NCBI GenBank assembly: GCA_903898215.1
Contig: CAIUEQ010000174.1
Span: forward strand, 1 to 5,764
Reading direction: 5' to 3'
Length of the DNA: 5,764 bases
Source of the DNA: an uncultured Bacteroidota bacterium
GTDB taxonomy: Bacteria; Bacteroidota; Bacteroidia; UKL13-3
The position numbers and the translations under genes are program-made. Shown here piece by piece: positions 1 through 5,764 of the stretch (position 1 is the first letter of the stretch; each line of letters starts with the position of its first letter). Below the pieces are notes generated by a model that was not told where the DNA came from, ran no database searches, and saw nothing but the letters and a program-made list of their open reading frames with translations.

Positions 1-2561
1 AATATTTTTTTCTTATTACATTTTAAATCTGTCAACTCATTAACACAGATCATAAATGCTGGAATGGAAGTATTGAATGAAAAATTTTCAATGTCCTCTC
101 CTACTTTTTTAATGAGTTTATGAACAGATTTCAGTTCTTTTTTAGAAGGTTCATCATCACTTACAATTAAATTTCCTTCAACATCATAAAACAGCTTCCA
201 TAACTTTTTAAGAAAACGATGAACGCCTTCAATGCCTTGAGTACTCCATGGTTTGCTTTGCTCCAGCGGACCAAGGAACATTTCATACAAACGCAATGTA
301 TCAGCACCATAATCTTCAATAATATTATCGGGAGTTACTACATTGTATTTTGACTTTGACATTTTTTCAACTTCTTGATTTAACTTTAGATATCTTCCTC
401 TTTCATCTGTAAACCAATTGAAATATTCAGGACTATTATTTACGTTTTCAATTCTTCTTCTCTCATTATTTCTAAATCCTGAAAACTCACAAAATTTTTC
501 AAAATTTTTCTCGTATAACTTCGTTCCTCCATCCTCAGTTAATTCTATTGGAACTATTGATGTTAGAACCATAACTGTAATATAAAATATTCCTTCAATT
601 TTAGTAGCATTTCCATCAGCATCTCTAAATATTCCTATCACTTCTTTTTCATCATCACCTTTCACTGATTTTGAAGCACCTGTTCTTAAATAACTTGTCA
701 AACCCGTTATCATCCCTTGATTGATCAACTTCTTCGCAGGTTCATTCATTGGAATCAAACCTAGGTCAAACAAAAACTTTGTCCAGAAACGGAAGTACAA
801 TAAATGTCCGGTAGCATGTTCGCTTCCACCCAAATACAAATCAATTTGCTTCCAATAATCAACAGCTTCTTTGCTTACAAATTCATCGGAATTTTTATTA
901 TCCATGTAACGTAAAAAATACCAAGAGCTACCTGCCCAACCCGGCATAGTAGTGGTTTCAAAATCAAAAGTTTTATCGTATTTCCAATTTGTTGCACGCG
1001 CCAAAGGCGGCTCACCGTTTTCGGTTGGAAGGTATTTATCAATTTCGGGAAGAATGATTGGTAAATCTTTTTCATCAACGGTATATGGAATTCCATCATT
1101 GTAATAAACAGGAATAGGCTCGCCCCAATAACGTTGGCGTCCAAAAACAGCATCTCTCAAACGGTAATTTGTTTTGCCCTTTCCTATCTGTTTCTTTTCA
1201 ATTTCCTCAATTGCTTTTTTAATGGCATCTTTTGTTTCGAGTCCGTTCAGAAAATCTGAGTTAATTGCTTTGCCACCAATTTTCTCATCAAAACTTTGTT
1301 CATCAAAATTCCATTCAGTGTTTGGTTGTATAACAACAGGACGTTCCAAACCAAAATGTTTTGCAAATGCAAAGTCGCGCGAATCATGTGCAGGAACTGC
1401 CATTACAGCACCTGTTCCATAACCGGCTAAAACGTAATCTCCTACCCAGATCGGAATTTGTTTTCCTGTAAATGGATGAACTGCATATGAACCCGTAAAC
1501 TCTCCTGAAATTTTCTTTACATCAGACATGCGCTCACGCTCACTTCTGTTTTTAGAAAGTGTTACATATTCTTCAACAGCATTTTTTCTGTCAGGAGTTG
1601 TCAACTTTTCTGCCAGTTCATGCTCGGGCGCAAGCGTTACAAAAGACACCCCAAAAATGGTATCAGGTCTTGTTGTAAATACTTCAATTGCAAATTGCGA
1701 ATTGCTTATTGCAAATTTTATTGAGCTACCCTCCGATTTCCCAATCCAGTTTCTTTGAGTTTCTTTAAGTGATTCTGTCCAATCTAATTGATCGAGATCA
1801 TTTAATAACCTATCAGCATATTTTGATATCCTCAAGCTCCACTGTAACATTAATTTTCTTTCAACAGGATAACCTCCACGTTCGCTCACTCCATCTTTCA
1901 CTTCATCATTTGCCAATACAGTTCCAAGCTGCGGACACCAATTAACGGAACTCTCGGCAAGAAACGCCAAACGATATTCCATCAAAACATCTGATTGTTC
2001 TTTCTCTGTTAATTCATCAAAAGATTTTTCTGAATTGTCAATTTTAAAAGTTGTTTTTTCAACTTTAAACTTTTCAATTAAAGTTTCAATTGGTTCAGCT
2101 TTATCAGTTTTTGGATTGTACCACGAATGAAAAAGTTTGATAAATATCCATTGTGTCCATTTATAATAATTCGGATCTGAAGTGCGAACTTCTCTGTCCC
2201 AATCATAACTAAAGCCAATTTTATCTAATTGTTCACGATAGCGTTTAATGTTTTGCTCAGTAGTAATTGCAGGATGCTGACCGGTTTGAATTGCATATTG
2301 TTCGGCAGGCAAACCAAACGCATCATAACCCATGGGATGTAAAACGTTAAAACCTTTTAAGCGTTTAAATCGTGCATAAATATCAGAAGCTATATACCCA
2401 AGTGGATGTCCAACGTGCAGGCCTGCACCACTCGGATAAGGAAACATATCTAACACAAAATACTTCGGCTTGTTTTTGTCTTCGGTAACTTTATAAATAT
2501 TATTTTCTCTCCAGTAGTCTTGCCACTTTTTTTCTATTTCGCTGAAGTTGTAATCTTTCAT
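1..2561 (-). CDS. leuS: Leucyl-tRNA synthetase, C-terminus cut by window edge
   Basis: Class I aminoacyl-tRNA synthetase that charges tRNA-Leu with leucine in the cytoplasm. I translated 853 codons from the ATG at 2559-2561 and found no stop before the left edge. The start MKDYNFSEIEKKWQ matches the usual family N-terminus. Visible landmarks are the HIGH-type motif HVGH at residues 49-52 within FPYPSGAGLHVGHPLGY; FGLPAEQYAIQTGQHP soon after; the CP1 editing domain with its Thr-rich TTRPDT at 296-301 and the HDSRD motif, including the conserved editing aspartate, at 392-396; RQRYWGEP; and the KMSKS loop at 733-737. The last visible residues (ICVNELTDLKCNKKK) belong to the anticodon-binding helical region. 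By comparison with relatives, roughly 100 C-terminal residues lie outside. Two oddities are a period-7 repeat inside the editing domain and an unusually long stretch between GMI (about 617) and KMSKS. The leader is A-rich without a Shine-Dalgarno, as usual in Bacteroidota. Identification is very secure. Confidence 0.97.
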   Translation of the reverse strand, partial: MKDYNFSEIEKKWQDYWRENNIYKVTEDKNKPKYFVLDMFPYPSGAGLHVGHPLGYIASDIYARFKRLKGFNVLHPMGYDAFGLPAEQYAIQTGQHPAITTEQNIKRYREQLDKIGFSYDWDREVRTSDPNYYKWTQWIFIKLFHSWYNPKTDKAEPIETLIEKFKVEKTTFKIDNSEKSFDELTEKEQSDVLMEYRLAFLAESSVNWCPQLGTVLANDEVKDGVSERGGYPVERKLMLQWSLRISKYADRLLNDLDQLDWTESLKETQRNWIGKSEGSSIKFAISNSQFAIEVFTTRPDTIFGVSFVTLAPEHELAEKLTTPDRKNAVEEYVTLSKNRSERERMSDVKKISGEFTGSYAVHPFTGKQIPIWVGDYVLAGYGTGAVMAVPAHDSRDFAFAKHFGLERPVVIQPNTEWNFDEQSFDEKIGGKAINSDFLNGLETKDAIKKAIEEIEKKQIGKGKTNYRLRDAVFGRQRYWGEPIPVYYNDGIPYTVDEKDLPIILPEIDKYLPTENGEPPLARATNWKYDKTFDFETTTMPGWAGSSWYFLRYMDNKNSDEFVSKEAVDYWKQIDLYLGGSEHATGHLLYFRFWTKFLFDLGLIPMNEPAKKLINQGMITGLTSYLRTGASKSVKGDDEKEVIGIFRDADGNATKIEGIFYITVMVLTSIVPIELTEDGGTKLYEKNFEKFCEFSGFRNNERRRIENVNNSPEYFNWFTDERGRYLKLNQEVEKMSKSKYNVVTPDNIIEDYGADTLRLYEMFLGPLEQSKPWSTQGIEGVHRFLKKLWKLFYDVEGNLIVSDDEPSKKELKSVHKLIKKVGEDIENFSFNTSIPAFMICVNELTDLKCNKKKI
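491..510. repeat. Perfect 10-bp tandem duplication inside leuS
   Basis: The decamer AAAATTTTTC occurs twice back to back. It lies in the enlarged, poorly conserved segment of LeuRS ahead of KMSKS, where it encodes part of KNFEKFCE. The unit is not a multiple of three, yet the frame stays open on both sides, so if it arose by duplication it was compensated or is old. It may also be simple A/T-rich coincidence. Confidence 0.5.
1688..1715. repeat. Four tandem heptamers (TTGCNNA type) inside leuS
   Basis: On the plus strand the tetramer TTGC recurs at 1688, 1695, 1702 and 1709, exactly every 7 bp, giving the units TTGCAAA, TTGCGAA, TTGCTTA and TTGCAAA. The reverse strand reads as a series of GCAATTN-like units. 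The stretch is translated within the LeuRS editing domain as FAISNSQFAI (residues 283-292), immediately before the conserved VFTTRPDT. From memory, similar GCAATT-rich short repeats are scattered through many Bacteroidota genomes and give SNSQFAI-like peptides when they fall in genes. That dispersed origin is inference here, because the window has only one locus. Confidence 0.7.
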
Positions 2562-2578
2562 AACTTTTTTATTTTTCT

Positions 2579-2637
2579 GCCACAGATTACACAGATTTAT
2601 TTTAAAAATAATGTAATTAATTTGTGAAACCTGTGGC
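2579..2637. repeat. Imperfect inverted repeat (CACAGATTACACAGATT type) upstream of leuS
   Basis: The left arm at 2579-2597 (GCCACAGATTACACAGATT) and the right arm at 2619-2637 (AATTTGTGAAACCTGTGGC) are reverse complements at 16 of 19 positions, with a 21-bp A/T-rich spacer. The element fills most of the 111-bp gap between the DUF4290 stop and the leuS start and would be transcribed in the leuS leader. Arms of this CACAGATTACACAGATT kind are, from memory, a recurrent intergenic repeat in Bacteroidota genomes. Its function is unknown; it could be a small non-autonomous mobile element or an RNA hairpin affecting leuS expression. Confidence 0.75.
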
Positions 2638-2659
2638 TATTATTTATTTATTTTCTGTC

Positions 2660-2684
2660 AAAAAAAAGAGGCTTATACGCCCCT
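2660..2684 (-). terminator. Intrinsic terminator overlapping the DUF4290 gene end
   Basis: On the minus strand AGGGGC (2684-2679) can pair with GCCTCT (2672-2667) as a 6-bp stem with one G-U wobble. The 6-nt loop is GTATAA, and the stem is followed by an uninterrupted run of T down to 2660. The TAA stop codon of the DUF4290 gene (2675-2673) sits in the loop. The hairpin would end the upstream transcript before leuS, implying that leuS has its own promoter. Confidence 0.65.
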
Positions 2685-3404
2685 GTTTTTATTGTTGTTA
2701 TTATTCTTTTTAAAAGGTCGGAAGTTATTGGGTTTCCCTCCATTTGGATTTGGATTGTTATTATTTCGAGGGCGGTTATTATTGCTTCCTTGAGTATTAC
2801 TTTTATGCCGGAAATTTTTAGGACGATTTAAATTTACAGGTCGTTGATCAAAACTCTTAAACTCAAGATCATCATTTTGCACCAATTTTATTTGTCCTCC
2901 TGAAAGCATTTCAAGATGTGTAAGAATTTGATCGTCTTGCAGCATTTCGTCATTCCAATTGCGGCAAGCATTTTTCATAAACGTTCCGATCATGTTAATG
3001 TAAGCTGTTTTCACAGGACCATCTTCCATTTCAGTGGCTTTTGTTATCATCAATTCTACATTTTTTCCGTAAAATCGAAAGCGAATTTTATTTTGTGGAT
3101 AGCCTAAAGCATCAGGTTTGCTAGCTAATGTTTCGGCAGTTGGAATCGGATAAGGAGAATCTACATCTAATTTAAAATTAGAAATAAAGAAAAGATGATC
3201 CCATAATTTATGTTTATAATCTGCAATATCTCTAAGATGGGGATTTAAGTTTCCCATCAATGCAATTAACGCTTGTGCAAGTCTGTTCCTTTTATCTCGA
3301 TCATTTTCCAACAACGCATATTCTACCATCTTCTGAACATTTCTTCCATATTCAGATATTACTAGAAAATTGCGTTCAGTATTATATTCCAACGACTCTT
3401 TCAT
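2673..3404 (-). CDS. DUF4290 domain protein with Asn-rich basic tail
   Basis: 243-residue protein of unknown function. The DUF4290 domain, characteristic of Bacteroidota, covers about residues 5-175: the opening YNT (7-9), EYGRNVQKMVEY (18-29), MGNLNPHLRD (50-59), KHKLWDHL (64-71), FKLDVDSPYP (77-86), IRFRFYGK (107-114), and a mainly helical remainder up to GGQIKL (169-174). Residues from about 185 onward are low complexity: the last 41 residues hold 18 Asn, eight Lys/Arg and no acidic residue, including runs of four and five Asn. Such tails are often disordered and suit nucleic-acid binding, but that is inference. No signal peptide or membrane segment is seen, so it is probably cytoplasmic. 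The ATG start places YNT at the usual domain start. It lies 119 bp after the dioxygenase gene and ends in an intrinsic terminator. Confidence 0.9.
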   Translation of the reverse strand: MKESLEYNTERNFLVISEYGRNVQKMVEYALLENDRDKRNRLAQALIALMGNLNPHLRDIADYKHKLWDHLFFISNFKLDVDSPYPIPTAETLASKPDALGYPQNKIRFRFYGKNVELMITKATEMEDGPVKTAYINMIGTFMKNACRNWNDEMLQDDQILTHLEMLSGGQIKLVQNDDLEFKSFDQRPVNLNRPKNFRHKSNTQGSNNNRPRNNNNPNPNGGKPNNFRPFKKNNNNNKNRGV

Positions 3405-3523
3405 TCTTAATTTAATTGTTAGGGTTGCAAGTTAATGTTTTGAAACAAAAAACGAAATGCCTGAAAACTATAAAGCATCAACAAATTGTAGTTTAGAATT
3501 ATGAAAAAATAAATGTTCTCTTA

Positions 3524-4477
3524 CTAATTTTTTAACCCGATTTCTTTTAAGCGTTGATTCAAATATTCGCCTGCATTAATAGGATGATATTGCGCAGGAT
3601 TATTTTCTCCAGTGCAGGAAATCAAACAATCCAATCTCATTTCAGAGCGTGGATGCAGAAAAAACGGAATGGAAAAACGAGGCATGTTCCATTTTTCTTT
3701 TGGTGGATTAACAACTCTATGAGTAGTTGATTTGAGTTTATTATTTGTCAACCTTTGTAACATATCACCAACATTTACAACCAACTGATCTGGTAAAGCA
3801 GTTACTTTAATCCACTCTCCATTTTTATTTTGCACTTCCAGTCCTTCTGATGATGCTCCCATTAACAGGGTGATTAAATTAATATCTTCATGCTCGGCTG
3901 CACGAACTGCAGATTTAGGTTCATGGGTAATAGGAGGATAATGTATAGGACGTAAAATACTATTTCCATTTTCTATTTTATCATCAAAATAAGTTTCATC
4001 TAATTCAAGATATAAAGCGATTGCTCGTAGCATAATTTTACCGGTTTCTTCGAGAGCTTTATATGCATTTTTTCCTGCAGAATTAAATTCGGGTAATTCA
4101 CTTACAATTACGTTTTCAGGATATTCTTTATTGATCAGATCGTTGTTGTCAACATATTGGCCAAAATGCCAAAACTCTTTTAAATCGCCTTCACTTCTGC
4201 CTTTGGCATGTTCTTTACCGAATGACGTATAACCCCGTTGACCAAATAACCCGGGAAGTTCATATTTACATTTTATCTTATCATCCAGAGAAAAGAAATT
4301 CTGTACCTCATGATATAACTGTTCTGAAAGTTGGTTTGTGAGGGTATGATTTTTAATAGCTACGAACCCAACATTTTCATATGCTTTACCTAATTGTTCC
4401 ACAAATGTTTGCTTGCTGACATCATTGCCAGAAATAAAATCTGTTAGATTTAGAGAAGGAATGTTTAAAGAATCCAT
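3524..4477 (-). CDS. Isopenicillin N synthase family Fe(II)-dependent dioxygenase
   Basis: Complete 317-residue non-haem iron oxygenase of the isopenicillin-N-synthase/2-oxoglutarate dioxygenase superfamily. The N-terminal DIOX_N part spans about residues 4-125, with GFVAIKNH (37-44) and GQRGYTSFGKEHAKG (79-93). The catalytic double-stranded beta-helix follows at about 170-280. The metal triad is visible as H196 and D198 in AAEHEDINLITLL plus distal H253 in STTHRVVNPP. R267-x-S269 in PRFSIPFFLHPR is the usual co-substrate carboxylate-binding pair. The length matches the family and all key residues are present, so it should be an active soluble enzyme. It closely resembles a widely conserved bacterial subgroup whose substrate I do not know; nothing nearby suggests beta-lactam synthesis, so the family name should not be read as its function. 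It starts 12 bp after the tamB stop, probably co-transcribed, with no Shine-Dalgarno. Confidence 0.92.
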   Translation of the reverse strand: MDSLNIPSLNLTDFISGNDVSKQTFVEQLGKAYENVGFVAIKNHTLTNQLSEQLYHEVQNFFSLDDKIKCKYELPGLFGQRGYTSFGKEHAKGRSEGDLKEFWHFGQYVDNNDLINKEYPENVIVSELPEFNSAGKNAYKALEETGKIMLRAIALYLELDETYFDDKIENGNSILRPIHYPPITHEPKSAVRAAEHEDINLITLLMGASSEGLEVQNKNGEWIKVTALPDQLVVNVGDMLQRLTNNKLKSTTHRVVNPPKEKWNMPRFSIPFFLHPRSEMRLDCLISCTGENNPAQYHPINAGEYLNQRLKEIGLKN

Positions 4478-4489
4478 ATTAAATTAAAA

Positions 4490-5587
4490 TCATTTTTTTT
4501 GTTTACTAAACAATTCAATAAAGGTATCAAATTCGTTTCTATAATACAATCCTATTCCTTGTGTAAGTGCAGGTGTTCTATAAATTGGGTCATTTGTATT
4601 TTTACTGTATGCCTTTATTTTTAAATTACCATCTTTTGAAATATTGTATTGAGTTGAAATGTTCGCATTGTTGGCAAATTGCGGATCATAACTTGTTTGC
4701 ACTTCAAGTCGATTATTATAGAATTTTTTTGAAGCAGAAAAAATAGTTCTGCTTTTAGTAACATCTGTTGCATTTTGATAATCTAAATTAAAATCTAGAC
4801 CAGGAATAATATTGCCAAAAAGATTATTCGCCTGAGAAGTTAAAATCCCACTGAGAGTAGTGGCATATCCGGAATTTAAAGTATTAGAAGAATTGGTATT
4901 ATTACCAGTTAAGGGAACAAATTTTCCAAACAACATTAAACTCATTACCTGTTGATTCATTAAATCTGGTTCAGAACGTAAAGTGCGAACCACATTCTGA
5001 ATTTCGGTAAGGTTATTTGTTCCAATTGAGGATTGTAATTCGGGGAAATTTAAATCAAATTTTATTTCAGGAGAAGTAAGACTTCCTCTCACATAAAGTA
5101 AACATTCAACAGGCACTTTGCTATCGGAGGTGTTGGTTCCTGAAGATGTTGTAGAAGAAGAAACAAGTTCCGATATTGATACTTTTCGTAAAAAATACAT
5201 CCCTTGAATATCCATTTGTGTTTGCATAGGATCGCCATTCCAGGATAAGGTTCCTCCTCTTAGAAGTGCGAACTTCTTTTTAAAAATATTAGCAGCGGTA
5301 AAACTATACTCTCCATCCTCAACAACAACTTGCCCATACATATTAAAATTTCCAAGTTTTGTTAACTCGAGTTTAACTGTTCCTGTTCCTTTTCCTTTAA
5401 TTTTATCTCCGGTTCTTTCATCCAATATCAATTCAAAATCGGCATCAGGTGTTGTATGAATAATGCAATTTAATTCAAATCCTAAAGGCTCTACAGATTT
5501 AGTAAGAACAACTTTTATTAAAGTATCTTTATTTACAAAATTGATAAAACTCGGCAATATAAAGTGGTGGTTGTACCATGTTGACAA
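4490..5587 (-). CDS. tamB: TamB C-terminal domain (DUF490), N-terminally truncated
   Basis: The reading frame gives 365 residues matching only the C-terminal end of Bacteroidota TamB, an inner-membrane-anchored periplasmic beta-taco protein that links to the outer membrane and serves envelope assembly and phospholipid transport. Recognisable pieces are FINFVNKD (14-21), TPDADFELILDERTGDKIKG (46-65), NFNMYGQVVVEDGEYSF (80-96), GGTLSWNGDP (111-120), a Ser/Thr-rich linker (about 140-155), LYVRGSLTSPEIKFDLNFP (164-182), QQVMSLMLFGKF (212-223) and a beta-rich end finishing in IELFSKQKK. Relatives are usually well over 1,000 residues, so most of the protein, including the N-terminal membrane anchor, is missing. 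The listed start is a TTG two codons after an in-frame TGA (5591-5593). The first dozen residues do not look like TamB, so convincing homology begins near 5550. No signal peptide is present, so the product as written should be non-functional: a pseudogene remnant or an assembly junction. Confidence 0.85.
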   Translation of the reverse strand: MSTWYNHHFILPSFINFVNKDTLIKVVLTKSVEPLGFELNCIIHTTPDADFELILDERTGDKIKGKGTGTVKLELTKLGNFNMYGQVVVEDGEYSFTAANIFKKKFALLRGGTLSWNGDPMQTQMDIQGMYFLRKVSISELVSSSTTSSGTNTSDSKVPVECLLYVRGSLTSPEIKFDLNFPELQSSIGTNNLTEIQNVVRTLRSEPDLMNQQVMSLMLFGKFVPLTGNNTNSSNTLNSGYATTLSGILTSQANNLFGNIIPGLDFNLDYQNATDVTKSRTIFSASKKFYNNRLEVQTSYDPQFANNANISTQYNISKDGNLKIKAYSKNTNDPIYRTPALTQGIGLYYRNEFDTFIELFSKQKK

Positions 5588-5764
5588 CCATCACATTCGT
5601 TTCAGCCATGAGTTTCAAATACTCAAAATCCTGTACAATAGGTTGCCGTGTGGCTGGAATATTGATAAAGTTCGAATAATATGACAGAACCAAGTCATGG
5701 CATTCTGACATAAAATCTTCTGTAACTGGAAGTTTCTTTTCGAATACTTCAATTCCATTCAAAA
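5529..5764 (-). CDS. 3' end of an unrecognised reading frame entering from the right edge
   Basis: The frame is open from the right edge to a TAA at 5529-5531, giving about 77 codons with no initiator needed inside the window (the in-frame TTG at 5762 is probably internal). It overlaps the TamB frame by 59 bp in a different phase. Visible text includes FEKKLPVTEDFMSECHDLV, PIVQDFEYLKLMAETNVM and VVNMVQPPLYIAEFYQFCK. The composition looks like a soluble alpha/beta protein rather than the beta-repeat TamB sequence expected here. I do not recognise the family. The final residues (about FYQFCK) are read from DNA that in the other phase encodes TamB, so the natural C-terminus may be lost. It could be a real neighbouring gene fused by rearrangement, an unrelated sequence joined in assembly, or, less likely, a chance open frame. 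Confidence 0.45.
   Translation of the reverse strand, partial: LNGIEVFEKKLPVTEDFMSECHDLVLSYYSNFINIPATRQPIVQDFEYLKLMAETNVMVVNMVQPPLYIAEFYQFCK
5564..5594. repeat. 11-bp inverted repeat at the tamB junction
   Basis: GTGGTGGTTGT (5564-5574) pairs with ACAACCATCAC (5584-5594) at ten Watson-Crick positions and one G-T position, around a 9-nt loop. It covers the TTG taken as the truncated tamB start (5587-5585) and the in-frame TGA just upstream. No T-run follows on either strand, so it is not a terminator. Its position exactly where the TamB frame loses homology suggests a link to the rearrangement or to a fold-back artefact. Confidence 0.55.

Noticed and set aside
41..52. TAACACAGATC resembles an arm of the CACAGATT repeat found before leuS.
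   Set aside because: It is too short, has no inverted partner, and sits in conserved leuS coding sequence.
875..1758. Short open frames on both strands (875-1153 minus, 1174-1422 plus, 1528-1758 plus).
   Set aside because: All lie inside the continuous leuS frame, which carries the synthetase motifs throughout this stretch, so they are shadows.
1..2561. Possible frameshift or pseudogene status for leuS.
   Set aside because: Start, HVGH, the editing motifs, RQRYWGEP and KMSKS all fall in one phase, and codon-by-codon reading of the divergent segment at 360-722 found no stop; it is simply cut by the window edge.
2916..3107. 63-codon plus-strand open frame.
   Set aside because: It is antisense to the conserved DUF4290 core and has no recognisable features of its own.
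3405..3523. Search for a promoter or terminator in the 119-bp gap between the dioxygenase and DUF4290 genes.
   Set aside because: No match to the Bacteroidota TTG / TAnnTTTG promoter pattern with proper spacing, and only a weak 4-5 bp ATGC/GCAT stem with no following T-run.
3524..4477. Beta-lactam biosynthesis gene.
   Set aside because: Only the family fold matches; there is no ACV synthetase or other pathway gene nearby, and the sequence fits a general bacterial dioxygenase subgroup.
5463..5684. 73-codon plus-strand open frame crossing the tamB junction.
   Set aside because: Most of it is antisense to well-matched TamB sequence, and it shows no known motif.

Overview
The window reads as a single-strand block of Bacteroidota chromosome, probably a whole short metagenomic contig because a gene is cut at each end. 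The evidence for Bacteroidota is a leucyl-tRNA synthetase of the long Bacteroidetes type, a DUF4290 protein (a family essentially confined to that phylum), a Bacteroidetes-style TamB C-terminus, A/T-rich DNA, and start codons preceded by A/T-rich leaders with no Shine-Dalgarno sequence. All genes lie on the minus strand, so transcription runs from right to left.

From right to left: (1) 5529-5764 is the 3' end of an unrecognised reading frame that enters from outside the window. (2) 4490-5587 encodes only the C-terminal part of TamB, the inner-to-outer-membrane assembly and lipid-transport protein. The large N-terminal part that should lie upstream is absent and is replaced by the unrelated frame. 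The two frames overlap out of phase at 5529-5587, next to a near-perfect 11-bp inverted repeat, so this is either a real rearrangement or an assembly junction. (3) 3524-4477 is an intact isopenicillin-N-synthase-family Fe(II)/2-oxoglutarate-type dioxygenase, 12 bp after tamB. (4) 2673-3404 is a DUF4290 protein with an Asn/Arg/Lys-rich tail, ending in an intrinsic terminator whose loop contains the stop codon. (5) A roughly 60-bp imperfect inverted repeat fills most of the spacer before leuS. (6) 1-2561 is leuS, complete at its N-terminus and cut at its C-terminus by the window edge.

The genes do not form an obvious shared pathway: envelope biogenesis (tamB), an oxygenase of unknown substrate, a phylum-specific protein of unknown function, and translation (leuS). 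The terminator separates leuS from the upstream genes. I found no RNA genes, CRISPR array, transposase or defence system, and no convincing new multi-gene system. The points worth a second look are the tamB junction, two small repeat elements (one inside leuS coding sequence, one just upstream of leuS), an enlarged segment before the KMSKS loop of LeuRS, and the DUF4290 tail.
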